Origin: Andreprevotia chitinilytica DSM 18519 | Lineage (GTDB): Bacteria; Pseudomonadota; Gammaproteobacteria; Burkholderiales; Chitinibacteraceae | Reading direction: 5' to 3' | NCBI RefSeq assembly: GCF_000711875.1 | Contig: NZ_JONM01000007.1 | Coordinates: 1 to 64,000 of the forward strand | DNA length: 64,000 nucleotides | Shown here: piece by piece, positions 52,018 to 61,288 of the stretch | Numbering within the stretch: the stretch's first letter is position 1 | Layout of the letters: each line of letters begins with the position of its first letter | The notes under the pieces: generated by a model | What the model was told of the DNA's origin: nothing | Database searches by the model: none | The model's input: only the letters and a program-made list of their open reading frames with translations | Made by a program: the position numbers and the translations under genes

Positions 52018-53348
52018 CCGGCCACCCCCAGCGCGCGCAACAGGCCACGGGCCTTGTGGCGGGTTTCCTGCAGTTCCCGTTCGGGATCGGAATCGGCGAC
52101 GATGCCCGCGCCAGCGCGGAAATAAAGCTGTTGCCCAGTCTGCATAAAGCTCCGGATCAGAATGTTGAAATCCATGCGGCCATCAAGGCCGACATAGCCA
52201 AGGCTACCGGTATAGGCCGCGCGCGGCGCGTCTTCCAGTTCGCGGATGATCTGCATGCAACGCACCTTGGGGCAGCCGGTGATGGTGCCGCCGGGGAACA
52301 GGGCGCGCAGCACCTGCCGTACCGTCGTGCCCGGCTGCAATCGGGCGCGGATGTTGGATTCGATATGGTGCACGAAGGCGTAGCTGGCCACGGCCATCAG
52401 CTCGTCGACTTCCACGGTGCCGGGCACGGCGATGCGGCCGAGGTCGTTGCGTTCCAGATCGACCAGCATGATGTGCTCAGCCCGCTCTTTCACCGTGTTG
52501 ATGAGCTTGCGCTTGAGCGCTTCGTCTTCCTCGGGCGTGGCGCCTCGCGGATGCGTGCCGGCGATCGGCCGCGTTTCGACCACGCCGCCAGCCACCTTCA
52601 CCAAACGTTCCGGCGACGAGCTGACGACCTGATGCTCGCCCAGGTCCAGCAAGGCGGAGAACGGCGCCGGGTTGGCGGCACGCAGCCGCGCATAAAGATC
52701 GTGCGGGCCGCCGGCCGCAAGCGTGACTTGCCAAGCGCGCGACAGGTTCACCTGGAACACGTCGCCTTCGACGATGTAGTCCTTGCACTTGAGCACGCCA
52801 TCGAGGAACGCCTGCGGCGCATCTTCGGTCACGGTAGCGACCGTCACGTCGCTGGCGATCCATGCTGGCGCGGCGGCAAGAAGTTCGCCCAGCTCAGCCA
52901 GTTGGGCATCCGTCTCAGCCACCAGCCACGCAGCTTGCGCAGCGCGATCGACGATCACGGCGGCCGGGCAGCGGATCAATGTAGCTACCGGGAAGGTTTC
53001 ATCGTTGCGTGCCGGCACGCTGGGCTCGAAGGCTTCCAGCAGTTCGTAACCGGCGTAAACCAGCCAGCCACCGAGGAAGGGCAATTCATGCGTTTCACCA
53101 GCGTGAACCGGCAAGGTATCGAGATCGGCCAGGAATTCGGCCATCTCGGCATGGCGATAGACGCGCCGCGCCTGCGGTAGCGCGAACAGGACGTCCCAAC
53201 TTGCCATTCCAGACGGTTGCGCACCGGATGACGGAACGCTGGATGACTGCGAGGTGCTAGATGATTGCAATAGACCGGGAAAGGCCGCCGGGCAAGCGGC
53301 GGCCAGTGCGGGCAAATCGGGGACGGAATCGAGATATTTCAACGGCAT
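52014..53348 (-). CDS. pabB: Aminodeoxychorismate synthase component I
   Basis: A 444-residue chorismate-binding enzyme that aminates chorismate to 4-amino-4-deoxychorismate using ammonia from PabA. The C-terminal catalytic region has RPIAGTHPRGATPEEDEALK, ERAEHIMLVDLERNDLGRI, PGGTITGCPKVRCMQII and YTGSLGYVGLDGRMDFNILI. PabB is separate from PabA, and no pabA is in the window. Coupled with pabC by a 4-bp overlap. Confidence 0.94.
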   Translation of the reverse strand: MPLKYLDSVPDLPALAAACPAAFPGLLQSSSTSQSSSVPSSGAQPSGMASWDVLFALPQARRVYRHAEMAEFLADLDTLPVHAGETHELPFLGGWLVYAGYELLEAFEPSVPARNDETFPVATLIRCPAAVIVDRAAQAAWLVAETDAQLAELGELLAAAPAWIASDVTVATVTEDAPQAFLDGVLKCKDYIVEGDVFQVNLSRAWQVTLAAGGPHDLYARLRAANPAPFSALLDLGEHQVVSSSPERLVKVAGGVVETRPIAGTHPRGATPEEDEALKRKLINTVKERAEHIMLVDLERNDLGRIAVPGTVEVDELMAVASYAFVHHIESNIRARLQPGTTVRQVLRALFPGGTITGCPKVRCMQIIRELEDAPRAAYTGSLGYVGLDGRMDFNILIRSFMQTGQQLYFRAGAGIVADSDPERELQETRHKARGLLRALGVAG

Positions 53349-53435
53349 GGCGCGATTGTACCAAGCTCGGGCCTACCGCTTGCGGTTGCAGCCGTTACGA
53401 CGTGTGAGCACCACCGGGCGATTCGGCCCCGCCAA

Positions 53436-56400
53436 TCAAACCTGCTCGTAGCGCTGCACCGCTTCGCGCAGGGTATTGCGCACCTCTGCTTCATCCCACG
53501 GCTTGGTCAGAAAACGGAAAATCTCGCCGCGGTTGATGGCCGTGGTGAAGGTATCCGGGCTGGTCGAGCCGGTCAGCAGGATACGGATGGTCTTCGGGTA
53601 CATCTGCCGCACTTTCGACAGGAAGGTCACGCCATCCTCGCCCGGCATCCAGTAGTCCGACAGGATGATGCCGACTTCGTGTGCCGCGAGAAGGTCATAG
53701 GCAGCGGCAGCGCTCTCCGCCTCCAGCAGCTCCAGCGCTTCGCCCTTGAGCATGCGCCGCAGGCTGGCGCGCACGCCCGGTTCGTCATCGACCAGCAAGA
53801 CCGTACGCTTGTAGGGCGCTCGCCCGATGCCCTCCGGGCTGAAACGCGCGCCATTCAGCAGCAGCGCGATGGCGTCCGCTTCCGCGACCGGGTGACTGAA
53901 ACAGAAGCCCTGGAATTCATCGCAGCCCAGCATCGACAACAGCCGCAGCTGGCTTTCCGTTTCCACGCCTTCGGCCAGCGCCCGCAAGCCCAAGGCATGC
54001 GCCAGCCCGATCACGGCCGCCGAAATCGCCTGCTCCTCCGGCCCGGTCGCCAAGCCGCGCACGAACGACTGATCGATCTTGAGCCGGTCAACCGGAAAGC
54101 GCTTCAGGTACGACAGGTTCGAATAACCCGTGCCGAAGTCGTCGATCGACAGCGATACGCCGAGGTCTTTCAGGCGATGCATCAAGCCGATGGTGGCCTC
54201 CGGATCGACCATCGAGACACTCTCGGTCAGCTCCAGCTCCAGATACTTCGCGTTGACGCCGGTCGATTGCAGCGCCTGCTGCGCGAGGCGATCAATGCGC
54301 TGCTGGGCAAACTGCGAGGCGGAGACGTTGACGGACACCGGCACGACGGGCACGCCATGCTGCTCCCAGGCGCGGATGCTGTGGCAGGTCTTGCCCAGCA
54401 CCCATTCGCCGATACCATGGATCAGGTTGCTCTCTTCCGCGAACGGAATGAACCGGGCCGGGGCGACCAGGCCCAGCTCCGGCGATTGCCAGCGGATCAA
54501 TGCTTCCAGCCCGACGATCTTGCCGCTGCGCAAATCAACCTGCGGCTGGTAATGCAGCATGAACTCGTCGCGGTCGAGCGCGCGGTGCAGCTGGCGCTCC
54601 AGGCTCAAGCGCTCGCCCAGGCGCACCTGCATTTCCTGCCGGAAGAACTGGAAGTTGTTGCGCCCCGATTCCTTCGCCCGGTACATCGCGATATCGGCGT
54701 TCTTCATCAGGACTTCCGCATCGCTGCCGTCTTCCGGGTAGGTGCTGATGCCCAGGCTGCAGGTGATCGAACGTTCCTCGCCGCCCAGACGCACCGGGGC
54801 GGCCAGCGCCGGAATGATCCGCTGCGCCAGCCGCGATACCGATTGCTCGTCATCGACCTGATCGACCAGCACCACGAATTCGTCGCCCCCCAGCCGGGCG
54901 GTGGTATCGCACTCGCGGATGGTCTCGGTGAGCCGCTGCGCAACGGCAACCAGCAGCTCGTCGCCCGCGCCATGCCCGAGCGAATCGTTGATGAACTTGA
55001 ATTTGTCCAGATCGATGAACATCACCGCCAGGCGCTTGTGGTCTCGCGCCGAGCGGCTGATCGCCCAGTTCAGCCGGTCCAGCAATAGCGCACGATTGGG
55101 CAGGCCCGTCAGCGCGTCATGCGTGGCCTGGTATTCCAGCGCGGCTTCGTGCTGGCGGATCGAGGAGATGTCATTGCAGATGCCGACCAGATGGCTGGCA
55201 TGTTGCCCGCCGTCTTCCAGCACTTCGTTGAAGGTCGCCAGACAAGGCATCGGTTCGCCGTTCTTACGGCTCAGCAGCAATTCGCCGCTCCAGTTGCCCC
55301 GCGCCGCGAGTTGCTCGCGCCAGTCAGGATCGGGAGATTCCTCGCCGGGTTGGGTGGCATGCTCCAGCAGCCGTGTGCCGATCACTTCTTCCCGCCGATA
55401 GCCGGTGATGTCCAGATAAGCCTGATTCACGTCGGTGACAACGTGCCCGATGGTGGAAATCAGCACGCCATGACTGGTGCTGCCGACCACCTGTGCATAG
55501 ATGCGCAGGCGCTGTTCTGCCTCGTGGCGGAGATCGATCTCGGCGCGCAAGCCGGCGTTGGACTCGGTCAACGCTCTGGAGCGGTCTTCCAGCTCACCTT
55601 GATAGGCCAGCAATTTGCCATAACCGTCATTCAGTTCATCCGCCATCTTGTTGAAGGATTGCGTCGCCTCGCCAATCTCGTCACGCCTGGATACCGGAAT
55701 GCGGAAGTTGAAATCGCCGCCGGCAATCCGCCGGGCGCCGTCGCCGATCTCCCGCAGCGACGTGGTGACATGGCGAGTGACGCTGAACGCCATCAGTCCG
55801 GCAAACACCACGGACACGCCCAGCAGCAGCAACATGAAATCCCTGGCGCCCTGGTAAGTCGCCGTCGCATCCCGTTCGGCACTGACCGCCAGACTTCTTT
55901 CCAGCTCGATCAAGGCATGCCAGGCATTGAGATACACGGCAAGCCTCGGCAGCACCTGATGCTGCAGGCCATCCAGGGCCTCTTCGGAATGACCGGCGGC
56001 CAGCGTTTTCTCGATCCGCGTGCGGGTCGCTACGTAATCCGCACGGGCATCGACGATGGCGTGAAAGGACTTGCGTTCCTGCTCTGTACGCAGCGTGGTT
56101 TCGAATTTCTTGTAGATGGCGGTGATTTGCCGGGTCGTTTCGCGTTGCTGGGCGAAAACCTGTTCGAATTGCTGCCGATCGACGACTGCGCGGTTGGCGA
56201 TGATGAAGAGTTCGAATGCCCGCCGTGCATTCTCGTTGACCAGGTTGATGCCCTGTTGCGCCAGCAATACCCGATCGAACGGGTCCAGTTCGCGCTGGGC
56301 CTCGAATGTCCCTTGCACGACCTTTTCCCGTTCATCGTGCAAGACACGCATCTGATAGACGGCCACGCCGCTGATGGTCGCCATCAAGAAAAGCAGCACG

Positions 56401-56477
56401 GTGAACACCAGGACCAGCTGGGTGCGTATTTTCAGATCGAAGACGTTCAAATCGCGTAAACGGTTCGGTATGTTCAC
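53436..56477 (-). CDS. PAS-GGDEF-EAL protein with C-terminal receiver domain
   Basis: A large (about 1013-residue) membrane c-di-GMP enzyme. TM1 (about 18-38), periplasmic helical sensor (about 40-205), TM2 (about 210-228), HAMP (about 230-280), coiled coil, PAS (about 310-430), GGDEF (about 435-600; active-site GGDEF intact in ARLGGDEFVVLV), EAL (about 615-865; GLEALIRW, LSIDDFGTGYSNLSYLKRF, all key motifs present) and a C-terminal receiver (about 885-1013; VLLVDDEPGVRASLRRML, phospho-Asp in ILSDYWMPGEDG, KPW near the end). A receiver at the C-terminus is unusual. Start may be GTG 56477 (MNIPNRLRD) or GTG 56501. Both synthesis and hydrolysis of c-di-GMP look possible. Confidence 0.92.
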   Translation of the reverse strand: MNIPNRLRDLNVFDLKIRTQLVLVFTVLLFLMATISGVAVYQMRVLHDEREKVVQGTFEAQRELDPFDRVLLAQQGINLVNENARRAFELFIIANRAVVDRQQFEQVFAQQRETTRQITAIYKKFETTLRTEQERKSFHAIVDARADYVATRTRIEKTLAAGHSEEALDGLQHQVLPRLAVYLNAWHALIELERSLAVSAERDATATYQGARDFMLLLLGVSVVFAGLMAFSVTRHVTTSLREIGDGARRIAGGDFNFRIPVSRRDEIGEATQSFNKMADELNDGYGKLLAYQGELEDRSRALTESNAGLRAEIDLRHEAEQRLRIYAQVVGSTSHGVLISTIGHVVTDVNQAYLDITGYRREEVIGTRLLEHATQPGEESPDPDWREQLAARGNWSGELLLSRKNGEPMPCLATFNEVLEDGGQHASHLVGICNDISSIRQHEAALEYQATHDALTGLPNRALLLDRLNWAISRSARDHKRLAVMFIDLDKFKFINDSLGHGAGDELLVAVAQRLTETIRECDTTARLGGDEFVVLVDQVDDEQSVSRLAQRIIPALAAPVRLGGEERSITCSLGISTYPEDGSDAEVLMKNADIAMYRAKESGRNNFQFFRQEMQVRLGERLSLERQLHRALDRDEFMLHYQPQVDLRSGKIVGLEALIRWQSPELGLVAPARFIPFAEESNLIHGIGEWVLGKTCHSIRAWEQHGVPVVPVSVNVSASQFAQQRIDRLAQQALQSTGVNAKYLELELTESVSMVDPEATIGLMHRLKDLGVSLSIDDFGTGYSNLSYLKRFPVDRLKIDQSFVRGLATGPEEQAISAAVIGLAHALGLRALAEGVETESQLRLLSMLGCDEFQGFCFSHPVAEADAIALLLNGARFSPEGIGRAPYKRTVLLVDDEPGVRASLRRMLKGEALELLEAESAAAAYDLLAAHEVGIILSDYWMPGEDGVTFLSKVRQMYPKTIRILLTGSTSPDTFTTAINRGEIFRFLTKPWDEAEVRNTLREAVQRYEQV

Positions 56478-56682
56478 GTCCCCCCCACGAATCGCGGCCA
56501 CGCCCTGCGCCCTGCGGTGATCTGGCAGGGCGTGGATCCGCTGAAGCGGCTCGGATCAATCAAGGTGATCGCCCGCGGGACGATCGGCGGCACGATGAAT
56601 CGTTACTTCATCGCGGCGTAAATCAGAGACTAGACGATCTTTGTCCGCTGTGAAGCAAGACAATGCGGCGCTGGCCGCACGG

Positions 56683-58014
56683 TCATTGCGCATCCGGCGG
56701 CGCAACCTTGCGGCCCAAGCGCCATGCCATCAGCCCCAGTACCAGCACGGCGGCGATCAACACCGCCCACAAGCCCCAGCGGCGCAGCGTTTCCCGGGCG
56801 ACCAACGGCTCGGGTTGCGGCGTGCCGTCTTGCAGCGGGCCAACTTCGGCGACGGTGGGCTTGGTATCGCCGATCTGCAGCGATCCTGCGGGCTGGGCGG
56901 CGCTCTCCAGCCCACGCTGACCATAAGCCAGCGTAAACGGCGGATTGCCACGAGCAACGAAGGTAAGCTTTTGCGGCAACCAGCCCAATTGCACATCCGG
57001 CTGGCCATGCCCCAAGCCACCCCCACGGGTGTCGACACGCAGCATCCATTCACGGCGGCTGGTGGGCCAGAGCGTCAGCGGGCCAGAGACGACTTCGCCG
57101 CCCTGACGCTGCAATCGATAGAGCTGGGTGCGGACTACTTCGCGCCAGTGATCGTTCGCATCGCCACGCGACAGCAAGGTAGCGGAGACCAGCGTATTGG
57201 GTTGCGGCAAGCCGATGCGGATGCGATCAATCGGCGCGGCAGCCGGCGAGGTGAAGCGGTACTCGCCCTTGGCGGCATCGACCTCCAGTGATCCGGCATC
57301 GAACCAGACGCGCCGGGTTTCGACCTGCGTGGCACTGGGGGTGACGCTCACGCTTTGCAGCGTCGGCGGCAGGCTAAGCCAGCTGAGCTTCAGATAACGC
57401 GCCCGCACGCCGCCGAGATCGATCTTGCGCACATCGAGCTGCTGCCCGCCTTGCTCCAGCCGCAGGACATCGGCACTCGCCAGCGAATACCACTGGCGCA
57501 GGTCATCACTGGCTTCGATCTGCACGCGGCCCTGGAAGCTGGCCTCGCGCCATTCCAGCGAGATCGAATCCAGCGTGGTCTTGAGACGACTCGCATCGAC
57601 AATGAAATGCTGCGTCGGCCCGCCGCCGTGGCTGGATTTGTCGCCTTGCTTCACCGAGACCAGCGCGCCGTCCGTGCCGGCCTGCACTGTCACTGCGACT
57701 CCGCCGTCTTCGGATGGCGTTTGCGGCAGGGGGAAGAACGGCAGCGATACCGGCGTCTGCCTGACCTCGGTCACGGCCGGCAACGCCGACAAGGCATACG
57801 GCACCGGCTCGCCCGCACCGTTGAACACGCGCACATCGCCCAAGTCTGGTCGGGTGACATAGCGGTAGACGTCGGCCGGCAGATCGAGCTGGTAGACAGC
57901 GGCATTGTTCGTCACCTTGAGCTCGGCATGCCGCGCAAAATTGTGCGGATCAGCGACGGAATCAGCCCAGGCTGGGACAGCGAGCAGCGATAGAAGCAAC
58001 AGAATTCGTGACAT
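56683..58014 (-). CDS. DUF3999 domain protein
   Basis: A 443-residue exported protein: signal peptide (MSRILLLLSLLAVPAWA, cleavage near 17), a beta-rich body including YQLDLPADVYRYVTRPDLGD and DLRQWYSLASADVL (discoidin-like strands), and one C-terminal transmembrane helix (LWAVLIAAVLVLGLMAWRLG, about 413-432) with a short cytoplasmic tail. Most of it lies in the periplasm. It is regularly encoded next to a DUF2339 protein, as here (239 bp upstream). Function unknown. Confidence 0.9.
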   Translation of the reverse strand: MSRILLLLSLLAVPAWADSVADPHNFARHAELKVTNNAAVYQLDLPADVYRYVTRPDLGDVRVFNGAGEPVPYALSALPAVTEVRQTPVSLPFFPLPQTPSEDGGVAVTVQAGTDGALVSVKQGDKSSHGGGPTQHFIVDASRLKTTLDSISLEWREASFQGRVQIEASDDLRQWYSLASADVLRLEQGGQQLDVRKIDLGGVRARYLKLSWLSLPPTLQSVSVTPSATQVETRRVWFDAGSLEVDAAKGEYRFTSPAAAPIDRIRIGLPQPNTLVSATLLSRGDANDHWREVVRTQLYRLQRQGGEVVSGPLTLWPTSRREWMLRVDTRGGGLGHGQPDVQLGWLPQKLTFVARGNPPFTLAYGQRGLESAAQPAGSLQIGDTKPTVAEVGPLQDGTPQPEPLVARETLRRWGLWAVLIAAVLVLGLMAWRLGRKVAPPDAQ

Positions 58015-58035
58015 TAGGCCTTCCTGAAAATCGTT

Positions 58036-58233
58036 AAAACCAACGACAAACCTGTAGACACAGAGAACACGGAGTACACAGAGAACAATGAGAAACCCTT
58101 TGTAGGAGCGAGCTTGCTCGCGATTGCTTCGTTAATTGATACATGGCCATCGCGAGCAAGCTCGCTCCTACAAAAGCCTGTTTTTCTCCGTGTTCTCACC
58201 CGGCTCTGCGTCTACAGGTTTGTCGTTGGTTTT
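58036..58233. repeat. Nested palindrome with REP doublet at its centre
   Basis: Perfect 24-bp outer arms at 58036-58059 and 58210-58233 (AAAACCAACGACAAACCTGT continuing GTAGAC), a second 12-bp pair GAGAACACGGAG (58062-58073) / CTCCGTGTTCTC (58186-58197), and at the centre the 72-bp REP doublet 58101-58172. It occupies the gap between the DUF3999 and DUF2339 genes. Confidence 0.9.
58101..58172. repeat. REP doublet (REPIN), second copy
   Basis: Same 24-bp inverted arms and same 72-bp length as 8159-8230; only the 24-bp central part differs. Confidence 0.92.
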
Positions 58234-58253
58234 CTACTGTGAACATCTGTGGT

Positions 58254-61091
58254 TCAAGACTTCATGTTTTCCGGCTTACCAACAGGCGGCAGCGGCGACA
58301 GATAACCAATCAGCAACAGCAACACACCAACGCCGATGAAAGAGACGATGCGCGTAACGCCGGTCAGGTGCGACAAGTCAATCAGGAACAGTTTGCCGAC
58401 CACTACCGCCAGCAACACTGCGCCAACGAACCAGACGAGGCGCGACAGTTGGCGCGTGGCGGTAAACATCACCGCCAGCGCGATCACGCTCCAGAAAATC
58501 GATAGCGCGGCTTGAACCAGCGTCGAGCGGGCCAGCGCATCGCCATCCCACGGCACGGCCGCCCAGTGATGCAGGGTGCGCAACAGCATGGCGTTGAGCC
58601 AGACGAAGACCAAGGCCGCCAGCAAGCCACGGGCGATGCGTGGATCATCGACTTCAGTCAGCGTGGCCGACCAGCGCCATAGCGCCAGCAATGAGAAGGC
58701 AGTGGCAAGATCAACCGGGTTGAGCACCGGCAGATACGGCAGCGGCGTTGCGATGCCAGACTGCGCAGCTGCGTACAAACTCCAGCCAGCGGCCAACAGT
58801 GCCCAGAAACCACCGGCATAGAGTCGGTAAGCGGCTTCATGCGCAGTGAATGGCCAACGCTTGATGGCCTTGGCACGCGTGGCGAGGCCAAACAAGGCGG
58901 CGGCAATCGCGGCGGCCCAAATGGCGGTGGCCCAATCGCTTTGCGGCAACCAGCCAGCCACCAAGTCCCCGGCCTGCGAAGCAACCAGCAGCACAGCACC
59001 TGCGACCAGAATGGCATGCAACACCGCCGCCAGCGGCGCGGGGGTTTCCGCATCGTGCCGCTTGAGCAGACCCCAGCCGCTGACCACCGCGACCAACCAG
59101 GCCAAGCCAGCCCAGCCAACCAGCGGCCCCCACCAAGCCAAGGCCAACTGATCGAGCTGGCGTCCGGCATCGATCAAACCCAGCCAGAGCAACGCCACCG
59201 GCAGCAGCAATGCCGGCCAGCGGGCAGCAGGCCAAGCGAGCCGCGTACGCGCCAGACTGGCCAGCCAGGCCGTACCCAGCAGCAGCCACAGCCAGGACGG
59301 CATTTCCGCCCAATGCTGCCGCTCGATCTCGTCCGCCCCGTTCGCCAACCATGCCAGCAGGCCGAGTACGGCAAAGACGTAGGACAAGACCTGTCGCCAC
59401 GGCGTACGCGGCTCTGCCTTCTGCAAACGCCACGCACTGAATAGCCAGCTCAGCGCCAGCAGCGCGCCACCCACGCAGCGATGGTTGAGGATCATCACGT
59501 CTGCTGCGGTATGCGTATCGAGCGTTAAAGACACGCCGGCCGCCAGTTGCAGCAACAAGCCGAATATCAGCGGTAGTCGCCGGTTCTGCCGCAATGCCGC
59601 CCAGACCGCTGCGGCACCTTCCAGCGCCCACGCTGCGCTGGTCCAGCGAGCGTCGAGCGCGAGCGGAATCGCCAGGGTGGCGAAGATCACGCCGAGCGCG
59701 AAGAAGGCTTCGCCCGGCAGGCGCAGGCGTTCCACTCGCTGGCGCAACAACCAGCCGGCCAGACCAAGGTAAAGCGCGGCCAGCACGACGGCACTGAAGG
59801 CGAGGCCGAATTCAAACTGGGATACCAGACGAGCCTGAAAGCCGAATGCCACCAAGGGCGTACCGAACACCAGCGTGCTGTCGACGACGTGTTTGATATC
59901 CACCGATGGCTTGGTGTCGGTCGATTGCTGGCGCGCATACAGCACGGCAATCGCGACGTAGAACAGGAAGAACAGCACCAGGAAGGGCTCGGTGCTGGCG
60001 AACAGCTCCGGCACGTACGATTGCGCGCCCCAGGCAGCACCAATACCGAAAGTGAAGAAGAAGCCAACCAGATTGAGCGGCCGCCATGCCTTGAACCAGG
60101 CAATGGCGAAAATGCCGGCATTGAGCAGCGCGTAATAGCTGAACAGCATCACGTGGTTGCCACCACCGGTCGAAGTGAGGATCGGCGCGAGGAAGCCGCC
60201 GATGCTACCCACCACCGCCAGCGAGCGGGCGTCCTGCCGGATCGCGAGAAACGCCGAAAAGCCGCAGAAGGCCACCATCAGCCCAAGCGCAAGACCGGCC
60301 GGTAGCAGGTGATACAGCTTCACCGCACCAAACGCAGTGAGATAGAGCATGCCCACCCCGCCGCCTTGCAGGATCAGCGCATAGCCGCGTCGGCTTTCAA
60401 CCAGTCGCCAACCGATCACCAGCAAGGCAACAGCGCCGGCAGCGACCCCGGCAAGCCGCAACTCAACCGGCACCAAGCTATGCTCGGCGGCGTACTTGAT
60501 CAGGAAGCCGACGCCAAAGAAGAGGATCAGGATGCCGAAGCGCACGACGGTATTGCCGCCAAACAACCAGCCCCGCGCAGCAGCGAAGGCGCGCTCGAAG
60601 ATATCTGGCTCGGGCGGTTTACGCGGGGGTCGGGGCTGCTGGGGCAACTTGGGAGGTTGATAGGCCGGGACGGGCTGGGGTGACGGCTGAACCGGCTGGG
60701 CTGTCGCGGGCGACTCGGGGGGTAGCTCCAGCATCTCCACGGCTTCCGGCTGCACGCTGGCGGTTTCGGCCATTGGCAGATCCAGCGCCACCGGAGCCGC
60801 TACGGCAGGCTGCGCTGGCACGGCACTAGCGGCGGGCTCCGCGACAGTCGTCACCGGCGTGGCCGGGCTGCGCCCTTCCAGCTGCACCAACCTCGCCCCC
60901 AGCTCGCCCACCAGCGCTTCCAGCTGGCTGATGCGCTTGAGCAAAGGCTCGATGCGCGGGTCGTTACGGCCATCGAGGATATAGCCGACGACAAAGCCAA
61001 GCACGATCCAGACCGGGCTCGCATAGCCGTGACCGAATTCACCAACCAGATAAACCAGCAAACCGCCGAAGCCGAGCAACCATTTCCACAT
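58254..61091 (-). CDS. DUF2339 multi-pass membrane protein
   Basis: A 945-residue inner-membrane protein. An N-terminal hydrophobic hairpin (about 5-35), a short coiled coil (RISQLEALVGELGARLVQLE), a Pro/Ala-rich region (about 95-165; many PQP, PPKLPQQPRPP) and then more than 20 predicted transmembrane helices to the C-terminus. This is the DUF2339 architecture. With the neighbouring DUF3999 protein it probably forms an envelope complex of unknown role. No catalytic motif is visible. Confidence 0.9.
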   Translation of the reverse strand: MWKWLLGFGGLLVYLVGEFGHGYASPVWIVLGFVVGYILDGRNDPRIEPLLKRISQLEALVGELGARLVQLEGRSPATPVTTVAEPAASAVPAQPAVAAPVALDLPMAETASVQPEAVEMLELPPESPATAQPVQPSPQPVPAYQPPKLPQQPRPPRKPPEPDIFERAFAAARGWLFGGNTVVRFGILILFFGVGFLIKYAAEHSLVPVELRLAGVAAGAVALLVIGWRLVESRRGYALILQGGGVGMLYLTAFGAVKLYHLLPAGLALGLMVAFCGFSAFLAIRQDARSLAVVGSIGGFLAPILTSTGGGNHVMLFSYYALLNAGIFAIAWFKAWRPLNLVGFFFTFGIGAAWGAQSYVPELFASTEPFLVLFFLFYVAIAVLYARQQSTDTKPSVDIKHVVDSTLVFGTPLVAFGFQARLVSQFEFGLAFSAVVLAALYLGLAGWLLRQRVERLRLPGEAFFALGVIFATLAIPLALDARWTSAAWALEGAAAVWAALRQNRRLPLIFGLLLQLAAGVSLTLDTHTAADVMILNHRCVGGALLALSWLFSAWRLQKAEPRTPWRQVLSYVFAVLGLLAWLANGADEIERQHWAEMPSWLWLLLGTAWLASLARTRLAWPAARWPALLLPVALLWLGLIDAGRQLDQLALAWWGPLVGWAGLAWLVAVVSGWGLLKRHDAETPAPLAAVLHAILVAGAVLLVASQAGDLVAGWLPQSDWATAIWAAAIAAALFGLATRAKAIKRWPFTAHEAAYRLYAGGFWALLAAGWSLYAAAQSGIATPLPYLPVLNPVDLATAFSLLALWRWSATLTEVDDPRIARGLLAALVFVWLNAMLLRTLHHWAAVPWDGDALARSTLVQAALSIFWSVIALAVMFTATRQLSRLVWFVGAVLLAVVVGKLFLIDLSHLTGVTRIVSFIGVGVLLLLIGYLSPLPPVGKPENMKS

Positions 61092-61223
61092 GAAACTGAT
61101 CCCGAGGTGATTGGGGGTGCGTGAGAGTAATCGTAAAGGCAGATTTTTGTCAGTTTTTCGAAACGCCGACGAGTCGACTCAGCCCGGATTCATTCTGCAT
61201 GGGCGAAGTTGTGTAAAGCATAG

Positions 61224-61263
61224 GCAACAAAAAACCCGCGCCAAAGCACGGGTTTTTTGTTGC
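61224..61263 (-). terminator. Terminator downstream of fabF
   Basis: GCAACAAAAAACCCG pairs with CGGGTTTTTTGTTGC around a 10-base loop; strong stem with A and T runs, 26 bp after the fabF stop. It can work on both strands. Confidence 0.9.
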
Positions 61264-61288
61264 AGCAGTACAACGATCGGGCGGGCGA

